Below, piece after piece: positions 49,562 through 56,261 of a stretch of DNA of 61,546 nt. A model generated the notes under the pieces. The model was not told the origin of the DNA and did not search any database. It worked only from the letters and a program-made list of their open reading frames with translations. A program made the translations under genes and the position numbers. Positions within the stretch are counted from its first letter, which is position 1; each line of letters opens with the position of its first letter. Location: assembly GCA_003240625.1 (NCBI GenBank), contig QFMX01000013.1:1-61546 (forward strand), written 5' to 3'. The stretch comes from Sphingomonas taxi (GTDB lineage Bacteria > Pseudomonadota > Alphaproteobacteria > Sphingomonadales > Sphingomonadaceae).

Positions 49562-50074
49562 TCAGATGCGGATGCCGCGGTTGCGCAGCCATGCCTTGGC
49601 GCCGCGATCGAAGTGGTTGTAGGCGTCGGTGAAGTCGCGCTGCTCATAGTCGTCCATGTGGGACAGGGGGATGATGCTGGCCTCGGTGCAGCGCCACGCG
49701 CTGCCGAACGCCGTCGCACCGCCCGGCCCCTCGTGCCACGTCAGGCACACGTCGGCCATGCTGTCGTCGACCGTCGGCTCGGTGCTCATAAAGAACCGCC
49801 GCGTCTTGTGGCCGGCGATGTAGCGGTTGATCTCGAACGCCCACGTCAGCAGCGTGAAGCCGTCGTGGCCCGAGCCGGTGAACTTGCTGTCGGCCTTCAT
49901 GATCCAGTCGGGCACCCACAGACGCCCGGCCACTCGGGTGCCCTCGTTGCCGTCGCCGGTGCGGAACTGGACCGGGGTCTTGGCGCGGAGCTGCGGGTGG
50001 CGGATCAGCAGGTCGCTGCTGACGGCGTTGACGGTGTCGAGGGTCATGGTGGTGTTGGTGTCGGCGTCGAACAT
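49562..50074 (-). CDS. Hypothetical protein, palindrome-led
   Basis: A 170-residue protein with a mixed fold (FTLLTWAFEINRYIAGHKTR; DDYEQRDFTDAYNHFDRGAK). GGAGG from palindrome 28. No family recognised. Confidence 0.6.
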   Translation of the reverse strand: MFDADTNTTMTLDTVNAVSSDLLIRHPQLRAKTPVQFRTGDGNEGTRVAGRLWVPDWIMKADSKFTGSGHDGFTLLTWAFEINRYIAGHKTRRFFMSTEPTVDDSMADVCLTWHEGPGGATAFGSAWRCTEASIIPLSHMDDYEQRDFTDAYNHFDRGAKAWLRNRGIRI

Positions 50075-50078
50075 GGTG

Positions 50079-50351
50079 TCAAACCTCCGGGTTTGCTTGT
50101 TGCATCATATACAGGACGGCTCCTGCCGGGGTGATCTCCACCCTGCACGGGGTGAAGAACTTGTTTATGGTGTCGGGCAGCGGCGTGACGACGAAGCCCT
50201 GCGCCAGCAGCCACTCGCGCTCGTCGTCGCTCAACAGCCAGCTCTGGCGCGGCTCGGCGTCGTCCGGGTCAGGGTAAGGGTCGGAGCTGCACACCCGCTG
50301 GGCGAGCAGCTTCACGTGCATGGGGACGAGCACGTCCACGGGCACGGTCAT
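50079..50351 (-). CDS. Small protein, paralogue A
   Basis: A 90-residue protein with a segment WLLAQGFVVTPLPDTINKFF and C-terminus CRVEITPAGAVLYMMQQANP followed by EV-stop. The last part is nearly the same as in the 50353-50577 product, so the two arose by tandem duplication including the palindrome. Function unknown. Confidence 0.65.
   Translation of the reverse strand: MTVPVDVLVPMHVKLLAQRVCSSDPYPDPDDAEPRQSWLLSDDEREWLLAQGFVVTPLPDTINKFFTPCRVEITPAGAVLYMMQQANPEV
50080..50095. repeat. Palindrome site 28 (spacer TCCG, RBS type)
   Basis: Holds the stop of paralogue A and the ribosome binding site of the next gene. Confidence 0.95.
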
Positions 50352-50352
50352 G

Positions 50353-50577
50353 TCAAACCTCCGGGTTTGCTTGTTGCATCAGATACAGGACGGAACCTGC
50401 CGGGGTGATCTCCACCCGGCAGTAGGTGAACACGCCCGCCACGCGCAGCAGCGTGACGATGAAGCCGTGCTGCTCAAGCCACACGATCTCGTCGGACATG
50501 AGCGCCCAGCGGTCGCGGTCTTGGGTGCCGCCGCATATCATCTCGGCTATCAGCTCGGTGTGTGTCTTGTCCGTCAC
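50353..50577 (-). CDS. Small protein, paralogue B
   Basis: A 74-residue protein with a GTG start overlapping the previous stop (GTGA). EQHGFIVTLLRVAGVFTY and CRVEITPAGSVLYLMQQANP (then EV-stop) match paralogue A. The 50351 start of A follows directly, so A and B are adjacent duplicates. Confidence 0.65.
   Translation of the reverse strand: MTDKTHTELIAEMICGGTQDRDRWALMSDEIVWLEQHGFIVTLLRVAGVFTYCRVEITPAGSVLYLMQQANPEV
50354..50369. repeat. Palindrome site 29 (spacer TCCG, RBS type)
   Basis: Holds the stop of paralogue B and the ribosome binding site of paralogue A. Confidence 0.95.
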
Positions 50578-50981
50578 GCTTCTGCGGCCTGCGCCTCGGC
50601 CTCGAAGTCGTCGAGGATGCGGCCGACAGCGGTGGCGATCTGGTCGTCGGTCAGGTTCTCGGCCTTGTAGAGCCGGTCGATCCACGCACCGCGACCCTTG
50701 AAGGGGACGTGCCGCAGAGCAGCGAAGCGCACGATCCTCGTGCCGTCCGGCGCCTCGCTCTCGCCGTCGTTGAACCGCGGGTGGCTGTCGTCGAGGTCGG
50801 TGTTCAGCCACAGGCGGCGGAACACGCCGTGCGCCCCGCCCATGTCGCCGCCCGCCATGCGGGTCAGGATCGCCCACTCCATCGGGTCGGTGCGCTCGGC
50901 GCTGTTGAACAGCTGGCGCAGGTCCGCCGCGAGGTCGTTGTAGCAGGCGCGGCTGATCTTCATCGAGTTGCTGTAGGGCAT
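50574..50981 (-). CDS. Hypothetical protein, palindrome-led
   Basis: A 135-residue helical protein (RACYNDLAADLRQLFNSAER; AENLTDDQIATAVGRILDDF). GGAGG from palindrome 30. No family recognised. Confidence 0.6.
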   Translation of the reverse strand: MPYSNSMKISRACYNDLAADLRQLFNSAERTDPMEWAILTRMAGGDMGGAHGVFRRLWLNTDLDDSHPRFNDGESEAPDGTRIVRFAALRHVPFKGRGAWIDRLYKAENLTDDQIATAVGRILDDFEAEAQAAEA

Positions 50982-50986
50982 GTCGT

Positions 50987-51002
50987 CAAACCTCCGGGTT
51001 TG
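50987..51002. repeat. Palindrome site 30 (spacer TCCG, RBS type)
   Basis: Supplies GGAGG before the 50981 ATG. Confidence 0.9.
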
Positions 51003-51018
51003 GTTGGTGGTGGTTGGT

Positions 51019-51045
51019 GGCGGCAGCGAGACACGTGTTGCCGCC
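51019..51045 (-). promoter_or_regulatory. 5' leader hairpin (51.0 kb)
   Basis: Stem GGCGGCA / TGCCGCC with an inner ACACGTGT palindrome, at the start of the P51.1 transcript. Confidence 0.5.
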
Positions 51046-51054
51046 GATTTATGT

Positions 51055-51083
51055 AGACTACCCCATGTAGCACCTTATGTCAA
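51055..51083 (-). promoter_or_regulatory. Leftward promoter P51.1
   Basis: TTGACA, spacer TAAGGTGCTACATGGGG, TAGTCT. Closely matches P48.9 through 17 bp of spacer. Confidence 0.7.
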
Positions 51084-51085
51084 GC

Positions 51086-51613
51086 CTAGATGTAGGGCAC
51101 CTCGGCCTCGGTGAGCACCCGCTTGGCGCTGCGCTCAAGCACGTCGGCGAGGGGCACCGGCTCGATCTCGGGGCGCGTGGTGCCCGCGGTCAGGTCGGCC
51201 AGAAGGAACCGCTCGTCGGGTGCGTCCGGGTGCGGCGTGGGGACAGGGGCGCTGCCCCCATTGTAGGGGACGTGGGGAAGGACCGGCGGCCGCAGATCGA
51301 ACGACAGGAACAGCGACGTCGGGTCGCCCACGCGCTCAACCTGCGGCGGCGTCCGAGTGACGCGCCGGTAGAACGCGTTGTATTGGGGGAACAGGTCGGG
51401 GCGCCAGACGGCCGGCACCGCCTGCGGGTAGCGGTATTGCGGCCCGGCGAACTCACTGGCCTCGCGTCGTGCGGCGAACAGGCGGGACAGGGACGACATG
51501 ACCAGCGCCCGCGCCACGATCAGGAGCTGGGCGTCGTCGTAGCCTTCCGGCAGGATCAGGTTGTGCTCGTGGACCGGGGTGCCGGGTCCGATAGAGAACT
51601 GGTAGACGTTCAT
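51086..51613 (-). CDS. Hypothetical protein, palindrome-led
   Basis: A 175-residue protein (EGYDDAQLLIVARALVMSSL; PLADVLERSAKRVLTEAEVP). GGAGG from palindrome 31. No family recognised. Confidence 0.6.
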   Translation of the reverse strand: MNVYQFSIGPGTPVHEHNLILPEGYDDAQLLIVARALVMSSLSRLFAARREASEFAGPQYRYPQAVPAVWRPDLFPQYNAFYRRVTRTPPQVERVGDPTSLFLSFDLRPPVLPHVPYNGGSAPVPTPHPDAPDERFLLADLTAGTTRPEIEPVPLADVLERSAKRVLTEAEVPYI

Positions 51614-51614
51614 G

Positions 51615-51830
51615 TCAAACCTCCGGGTTTGAATTGGGGTCGGGGATGGGCGGCATCAGGGCGATCAGCTCGTCCAACTCGGTCGGCCGCGGGGGTTCCT
51701 CGATCCGACAGGCGAACAGGTAGGGCGGCGGCAATTTGACGGACGTGTCGTAGCCCCCCTCGATCGTGACGATGTAGCCGGTGCGCCTGAACGCCTCGAT
51801 CTGCTCCATGGTGTAGTAGTAGTACATCAT
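51615..51830 (-). CDS. Small protein ending in NPEV
   Basis: A 71-residue protein beginning MMYYYYTMEQIEAFRRTGYI and ending PNSNPEV-stop within palindrome 31. The early RTGYIVTIEGGYD and acidic tail resemble the paralogue A/B pattern (short, ending in the site). Function unknown. Confidence 0.6.
   Translation of the reverse strand: MMYYYYTMEQIEAFRRTGYIVTIEGGYDTSVKLPPPYLFACRIEEPPRPTELDELIALMPPIPDPNSNPEV
51616..51631. repeat. Palindrome site 31 (spacer TCCG, RBS type)
   Basis: Stop of one gene, ribosome binding site of the next. Confidence 0.95.
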
Positions 51831-51831
51831 G

Positions 51832-52953
51832 TCAAACCTGCGGGTTTGAGATGGGGTCGGGGATCACGTCGTGAGCGTGTTGCAGCGCCCGGTATTCCAG
51901 CGCCTCCGGCTCGGTCACGCACATGGGGTCGTTGATGATCTGCTGGCGCGCGAAGTCGACGGCCACCATGGCCCGATCGGCGATGTGCGGCTTCGCCCGC
52001 CCGCGGCTCAAGATCAGGTCTCTCGTCTGCGGCACCCACCGCGTCGTGCTGCGGATCAGAGAGGGGAACTTGCTGGTGCCGCCCGCCGTCGCCGGGAGGA
52101 TCGCATCGAGATCGTGCAGCTTGACGTGGCCGGGCAGGGGCAGGGGACGCGGGGTGCGGGGATCGAGCCGTAGTTCGCGCTCGTGGATCGCTTCGGGGCT
52201 GATAAGGAAGTCCAGCCCGGCTTGGGTCGTGCGCGGCGTCTTGAGCCGGTCTGTTGCTGGTAGCGTCACGATGTTCGGCGGGTTCGCCGCGCTCGATGCA
52301 GCAGTCCAGCCGAGGGCGTCGCGCATGAGCGGGGCGAACACGTGCGCTAGGTGGTGCACGAGAAGATAGGGGTTGGCGGGCAGCCAGCCCTCGACGCGCG
52401 TGTGCGGCGAGCTGAACGACTGATCGAGCGCGAGGTCCATCACGATGATCGCGCAGTTCTTTGGGGTGTATTGCTGCGGGGTGGGCACGTCCTGCTTGAA
52501 GTAGCCCCACAGCATGGCGCGGCCGCGTGGCCCGCGCAGCGCGGGTGTGCGAGCCAGTTGGTCCATCGCGTCCGGCGTGGTGTTGCGCAGAGGTTGAACG
52601 ACCAGCCCGCAGTTCGTCTTGGTCTCGACACCCATCATGCGCGCGCCGAACAGGCTCTCTTGGCTGCGGTCGGCGAACACGGAAACGCGCAGACGGGCAG
52701 GGCTGTTGCTCGCCCGGCGCAGGGTGGCCCACGCGCGCCACGCGTCGGGGAACGGGAACCACAGCTCGGACGGATCGCGGCCGGCGGCGGGCTGTGAAGC
52801 CCACGACGCGAGCTGCATGACATCGCGCACGGCTTCCGTGTCGCCCAGCGCCGCGACCCGTTCCATATCGGATGCGAACAGGGATCGGTCGGGCATCACC
52901 ATGTCGGTGATGTAGGATCGGTGGCGCTCAAGGCCGGTGAAGGGCGAGTGCAT
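51832..52953 (-). CDS. Hypothetical first gene of the leftward block
   Basis: A 373-residue protein with no recognised fold. It has a Trp/Pro-rich start (QPAAGRDPSELWFPFPDAWR), a mixed middle (MMGVETKTNCGLVVQPLRNT) and a Pro-rich C-terminal part. It ends SNPQV-stop in palindrome 32. CGGAGAA lies before the ATG at 52953, which is the first gene from promoter P53.0. Being first in the block suggests an immediate-early host take-over role; inferred. Confidence 0.6.
   Translation of the reverse strand: MHSPFTGLERHRSYITDMVMPDRSLFASDMERVAALGDTEAVRDVMQLASWASQPAAGRDPSELWFPFPDAWRAWATLRRASNSPARLRVSVFADRSQESLFGARMMGVETKTNCGLVVQPLRNTTPDAMDQLARTPALRGPRGRAMLWGYFKQDVPTPQQYTPKNCAIIVMDLALDQSFSSPHTRVEGWLPANPYLLVHHLAHVFAPLMRDALGWTAASSAANPPNIVTLPATDRLKTPRTTQAGLDFLISPEAIHERELRLDPRTPRPLPLPGHVKLHDLDAILPATAGGTSKFPSLIRSTTRWVPQTRDLILSRGRAKPHIADRAMVAVDFARQQIINDPMCVTEPEALEYRALQHAHDVIPDPISNPQV
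51833..51848. repeat. Palindrome site 32 (spacer TGCG)
   Basis: Holds the stop of the first leftward gene and precedes the 51830 ATG with a weaker AGG. Confidence 0.9.
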
Positions 52954-52985
52954 GGGGTTCTCCGAGTTTAGTTATAGCTACTGCG

Positions 52986-53014
52986 TTGATAGTAGGCGCC
53001 GCGGATTGGGTCAA
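52986..53014 (-). promoter_or_regulatory. Leftward promoter P53.0
   Basis: TTGACC, 17-bp spacer, TATCAA. Head promoter of the leftward block, 33 bp before the 52953 ATG. Confidence 0.65.
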
Positions 53015-53296
53015 GTGTAGATATTCCTAGGTTCGCCGACCAAGTCACGGTGGTTTGCTCGAAGGGTAGGTATTAGTAAATAAAATCTGGCTAAGTATTT
53101 GTTGTTTAGGTTCGATTTCGTAGGTAAAACGCGGTTTTGCTCCTCGCTCTGACCCACCCCCGGCGCTCGGGGTGTTCTGATAATTTAGTTCGCCGCCCTA
53201 AAACTGCTATTCTTTCCGATCCAAACCACCACACGCCACTAAACCCACCCTTTACGTCAAGCCGCGCAGCGCGTGCAGCGCCGTCAGTCAAGCCCT

Positions 53297-53312
53297 CAAA
53301 CCCGCAGGTTTG
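53297..53312. repeat. Palindrome site 33 (spacer CGCA)
   Basis: In the control region. Confidence 0.9.
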
Positions 53313-53317
53313 ACCCA

Positions 53318-53340
53318 CTAACCTCGTTTGTAGCTCTTTC
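53318..53340. repeat. Control-region direct repeat, copy 1
   Basis: Begins CTAACCTCGTTTGTAGC. It matches copy 2 (53359-53381) at 19 of 23 positions, starts 41 bp apart (about four helical turns). Confidence 0.7.
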
Positions 53341-53358
53341 CGATCCGGGCACGAGAGA

Positions 53359-53381
53359 CTAATCTCGATTGTAGCTTTCTC
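53359..53381. repeat. Control-region direct repeat, copy 2
   Basis: Begins CTAATCTCGATTGTAGC. Pair of the 53318 element; could be an iteron-like or regulator site. Confidence 0.7.
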
Positions 53382-53497
53382 TTAGCCTGCGCGCCTACGC
53401 GCCCCCGCGCGGGCGCCCACGTGCGCCCATCACGCCCGCCCCTCACGTGCACGCCGTGCACGCCCCGCGCGTTCCTTTAGTGGCCGGGGTGGAACCT

Positions 53498-53513
53498 CAA
53501 ACCGGCGGGTTTG
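53498..53513. repeat. Palindrome site 34 (spacer GGCG)
   Basis: In the control region, 46 bp from site 35, start to start. The two share flanks (TCAAACCGGCGGGTTTGACG). Confidence 0.9.
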
Positions 53514-53543
53514 ACGCGGCACGCTGCGGCCGGGCGGAAAGCT

Positions 53544-53559
53544 CAAACCGGCGGGTTTG
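53544..53559. repeat. Palindrome site 35 (spacer GGCG)
   Basis: Ends 21 bp upstream of the -35 box of the rightward early promoter. Confidence 0.9.
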
Positions 53560-53580
53560 ACGCGGCAGGGGTGCACGGGC

Positions 53581-53609
53581 TTGACCTAAGGTGCTGCAAG
53601 CCATATCTA
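53581..53609 (+). promoter_or_regulatory. Rightward early promoter P53.6
   Basis: TTGACC, spacer TAAGGTGCTGCAAGCCA, TATCTA. It shares TAAGGTGCT with the leftward promoters P48.9/P51.1. It drives the 53662 gene after a leader of about 45 nt. Confidence 0.8.
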
Positions 53610-53661
53610 GGGGTCAGGCGGCGCCGCTGTGGCCCCGCCCTGCACACAAGGGACTGACACA

Positions 53662-54513
53662 ATGACCACCACCAAAACCAATTCCGCCCCGGCGCTTGAT
53701 GCGCTGCGCTGCATCAAGGCGGACCCGGCCGCCGCGCTTGCGAACCACGCGACCGGCGCGGGCGCCGTGCTGCATAAATCGCTTTCCCTGCGCTGCGCCG
53801 CGCATTGGCTTGCCGGTCACGGCAAGCAAGAGGCCACCCGCGACAATGCCGCGCGCAAAGCTCTGGGTGAAACCCCGGTCACGGGTGACCTGCTGCGGCT
53901 GGCGGTCAAGCTCGGCGCGGATCACGCCACGGCCGCCGGCGCCAACGCTGACAAGTGGAGCGCGACCGACAACGCTGCGAAAACCTACCGCAATAAGGTC
54001 TGCAACGCGGCCGTCGCGGCGCTGGCATTGCTGACCTACGCGAGCGAGGCCGTCGCGGCTGACCTGCTGACCGGCAATCAAAACCAGCTCGCCACGCTGG
54101 GCGCGATCCTCGTTGGCACCGCCAAGGGTGACGCGGCCGTGCTGGCGACGTGGGCCGAACTCGATCAGACCGCGCGCGACGTCGTGGCGGCCGCGGCCGC
54201 CAAGGCGGATGAGGGCAAAGCGAAACGTGCCGCGCGCCAACCCGTCGCGGGTGAGGCTGGCGAGGCTGGCGAGGCTGGCGAGGCTGGCGACGCGGGCACG
54301 CCGACGGGCGCGGATGCCGACCTGCGCGCGATCGCCGACGCCGTGGCACTGGCGATCGCGCGCGTGCAGGAATTGACCGCTAGCGGCAAGATGCAAGCGG
54401 CCGTGCGCGCCAAGCTGGCCCTGATCGTTTCGGACCTGACCAGCGCGGGCGCCCTGACTGGCGAGGACATGGGCGCCCTGACCGCCAAGGCCGTCCGGCG
54501 CCTGACCGCCTGA
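53662..54513 (+). CDS. Early hypothetical protein, first rightward gene
   Basis: A 283-residue protein. The ATG at 53662 follows AAGGGA. Ala-rich and mostly helical. Residues 60-110 are charged (LAGHGKQEATRDNAARKALG) and a run of AGE repeats lies near 200-212. It is transcribed alone from P53.6 and ended by duplicated terminators, so it is an independent early unit next to the likely origin. No family recognised; regulation or origin binding are possible roles. Confidence 0.65.
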   Translation: MTTTKTNSAPALDALRCIKADPAAALANHATGAGAVLHKSLSLRCAAHWLAGHGKQEATRDNAARKALGETPVTGDLLRLAVKLGADHATAAGANADKWSATDNAAKTYRNKVCNAAVAALALLTYASEAVAADLLTGNQNQLATLGAILVGTAKGDAAVLATWAELDQTARDVVAAAAAKADEGKAKRAARQPVAGEAGEAGEAGEAGDAGTPTGADADLRAIADAVALAIARVQELTASGKMQAAVRAKLALIVSDLTSAGALTGEDMGALTAKAVRRLTA

Positions 54514-54520
54514 CCGCCTG

Positions 54521-54558
54521 ACCGGCGCGCGCCACCCGGCGCGCGCCGGTTTTCTTTT
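54521..54558 (+). terminator. Rightward terminator, copy 1
   Basis: A 13-bp stem ACCGGCGCGCGCC / GGCGCGCGCCGGT with a 4-nt loop, then TTTTCTTTT. Confidence 0.85.
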
Positions 54559-54574
54559 GCCCTGCCCTGCCCTG

Positions 54575-54612
54575 ACCGGCGCGCGCCACCCGGCGCGCGC
54601 CGGTTTTCTTTT
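54575..54612 (+). terminator. Rightward terminator, copy 2
   Basis: Same stem and T-run as copy 1, 54 bp further on, including flanking CCCTG units: a tandem duplication. Confidence 0.85.
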
Positions 54613-54714
54613 GCCCTGCCCTGCCCTGCCCTGCCCGGCCGCCCTGCCCTGCCCTGCCCTGCCCTGCCCGGCCGCCCTGCCCGGCCGCCCTGCCCCGGTA
54701 TTACGACACCACCT

Positions 54715-54730
54715 CAAACCAGCAGGTTTG
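54715..54730. repeat. Palindrome site 36 (spacer AGCA)
   Basis: Between the duplicated terminators and P54.9. Confidence 0.9.
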
Positions 54731-54801
54731 AACTACCGATGGACCAACCCCCAAACCCCCCGGCCCCCGTTGTGTAGGTGAAGGGTTCGACATACACCGC
54801 A

Positions 54802-54829
54802 GCTGGGGCCAAAACAGGCGGGGGTGGGG
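54802..54829. repeat. 28-bp direct repeat, copy 1
   Basis: Begins GCTGGGGCCAAAACAGG. Exact match to 54866-54893. Confidence 0.85.
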
Positions 54830-54865
54830 CGCAGCTCGGGCGGAAATCGTGGGCGCGGCACCACG

Positions 54866-54893
54866 GCTGGGGCCAAAACAGGCGGGGGTGGGG
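54866..54893. repeat. 28-bp direct repeat, copy 2
   Basis: Exact second copy, 64 bp downstream of the first and just before P54.9. Confidence 0.85.
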
Positions 54894-54919
54894 GGTGTGC
54901 GGGACCGACCCGCCCCCGA

Positions 54920-54948
54920 TTGACGCGACAAGCACACCCAGATAGTAT
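54920..54948 (+). promoter_or_regulatory. Rightward promoter P54.9
   Basis: TTGACG, 17-bp spacer, TAGTAT followed by a T-rich start region. Drives 54983-55438. Confidence 0.75.
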
Positions 54949-54982
54949 TTTTTGTGCACAAAAAACCCGAGGAACCCCCGAA

Positions 54983-55438
54983 ATGCGACCTGACGACCCC
55001 TGCGACGGCCCGGATTGCCCCGAAACCGAGCCGCGGAGCGCGGCGCCCGAGGGTTTCCTGCGCAGCAAGACCCCGATCACCCCGCCGCGGCGCTCCAACA
55101 TGGACGCGCCGGGCTACGAAGCGCTCGCGAACGCGCTCAAGCTGGCCTATGACCAGTCGGCCTACGGCAAAGGGGCCGAGCGGCACGCGGATGACCGACC
55201 GTTCCACGAGCAACCGATCCTCGACATCGCGCGGAACGGCGCCGGATACGGCTTCCTCGCGGGGCAGGCCAACAAGAAGGTGCGCGAGCTGTCCAACATG
55301 CTCCGTCGTGCACAACTGCCGCACGATCGGAACGAGTTCTCGGTCAAGGCCATGCACGAGGCGCAGGGTGCGATTGTTTATCTCGCGGCACTCCTTATTT
55401 ATGTGCAGGAGTGCCTTGACAACGACCGTCAGTTCTGA
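54983..55438 (+). CDS. Conserved phage hypothetical protein
   Basis: A 151-residue protein. The ATG follows GAGGA and P54.9. The C-terminal ~85 residues (DRPFHEQPILDIARNGAGYG; ANKKVRELSNMLRRAQ; AMHEAQGAIVYLAALLIYVQ) are a helical pattern familiar from phage and prophage proteins of unknown role. It is transcribed alone and ended by a strong terminator. Confidence 0.65.
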   Translation: MRPDDPCDGPDCPETEPRSAAPEGFLRSKTPITPPRRSNMDAPGYEALANALKLAYDQSAYGKGAERHADDRPFHEQPILDIARNGAGYGFLAGQANKKVRELSNMLRRAQLPHDRNEFSVKAMHEAQGAIVYLAALLIYVQECLDNDRQF

Positions 55439-55486
55439 CACAAGAACCCTACGCGTCTGTGCTGCCTGCCTGCGCGCCCTGCCTCT

Positions 55487-55520
55487 GGCCCCTCACGTCC
55501 CCGCGTGAGGGGCCTTTTTT
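55487..55520 (+). terminator. Rightward terminator after early unit
   Basis: An 11-bp stem GGCCCCTCACG / CGTGAGGGGCC with a 6-nt loop and six Ts. Separates the early unit from the packaging genes. Confidence 0.9.
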
Positions 55521-55556
55521 CTTGCGCAGCGGCTACCGCACACCTATCGTGTGCAC

Positions 55557-56261
55557 ATGATGACGACGCCTCTATCTGCGCTGCCCGCGATCCGTGACCG
55601 GCTGGACGCTCTGTCGTCGCCGGGGCAGCATGCCGTCAACCTGCACCTCGTCCCCGAGGACGTGATGCTGCGCAAGCTCGACACGACCGGGCCGCACTTC
55701 ATCCTCGACCTGATCTCCGCGGGCTACATGGCGCCCGAGATCGCCGAGATGCTGACCATCCGCGCCACGGTGCTCGATCGCTGGATGCGCGCGAACCTCG
55801 ATCCGAGCGACGTGGTGGCGGTGCGCCGCATCGCGGCCGCGCGCTACCGCGCACAGGCGCGGCAGGTGCTGGAGCAATTCAACCCGCGGAGCGAGGACCG
55901 CACCATGCTCAACTGGCGCAAGGCCATGCGCGACGAGTATGCGAGCCTCGCCGCCGTCATGGACCCCGGCGACTGGAACCCGGCGCCGAACCAGCAGGGC
56001 ACCACCAGCATCGCCGCGGTCACGATCAACATGCCCGACCCCTACTCGTTCGGCGGGGTCAGCACCCAGCAGGTGGGCGCCGTGCGCCAGCCGACGACGA
56101 TCGAGCAGACGGCCCCCGCGGCCACGGCCCCTGCGATCCCGACCGGCCCTGTCGATCCGGGCACCGAGGTCAACAGCATACTGCAGCTGCTCCATGCGCG
56201 GCGCCACACGATGATCGACGACACCGACACCGACCCCCACACAGGGCACGCGCATGAGTGA
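55557..56261 (+). CDS. Putative small terminase subunit
   Basis: A 234-residue protein. ATG at 55557 chosen; a GTG at 55551 is possible. The N-terminal region has a helix-turn-helix (SAGYMAPEIAEMLTIRATVL followed by DRWMRA), as in small terminases that bind pac or cos sites. The C-terminus is Pro/Thr-rich. It overlaps the large terminase start by 8 nt. The assignment rests on position and HTH. Confidence 0.65.
   Translation: MMTTPLSALPAIRDRLDALSSPGQHAVNLHLVPEDVMLRKLDTTGPHFILDLISAGYMAPEIAEMLTIRATVLDRWMRANLDPSDVVAVRRIAAARYRAQARQVLEQFNPRSEDRTMLNWRKAMRDEYASLAAVMDPGDWNPAPNQQGTTSIAAVTINMPDPYSFGGVSTQQVGAVRQPTTIEQTAPAATAPAIPTGPVDPGTEVNSILQLLHARRHTMIDDTDTDPHTGHAHE

Larger units (their letters stand above)
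52954..53661. other. Divergent control region, possible origin
   Basis: A 708-bp gene-free stretch between the leftward and rightward blocks. It holds promoters in both directions, three palindromes (53297, 53498, 53544), an AT-rich island (about 53025-53115, with TTAGTAAATAAAAT) unlike the surrounding GC-rich DNA, imperfect 23-bp direct repeats and a twice-used CTTTCCGATCC. This is the usual make-up of a phage replication or early-control region. No tRNA or small gene was convincing. Confidence 0.6.
54514..54982. other. Intergenic region with terminators and repeats
   Basis: A 469-bp stretch without a gene. It holds a tandem duplicated terminator, a CCCTG pentanucleotide array (about 54559-54695), palindrome 36, two exact copies of a 28-bp repeat (54802, 54866) and promoter P54.9. 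It looks like a spacer built by repeated duplication. Confidence 0.75.

Noticed and set aside
53106..53318. 70-codon minus-strand ORF in the control region
   Set aside because: Starts inside a palindrome, has no clear ribosome binding site or family, and spans the AT-rich and repeat elements.
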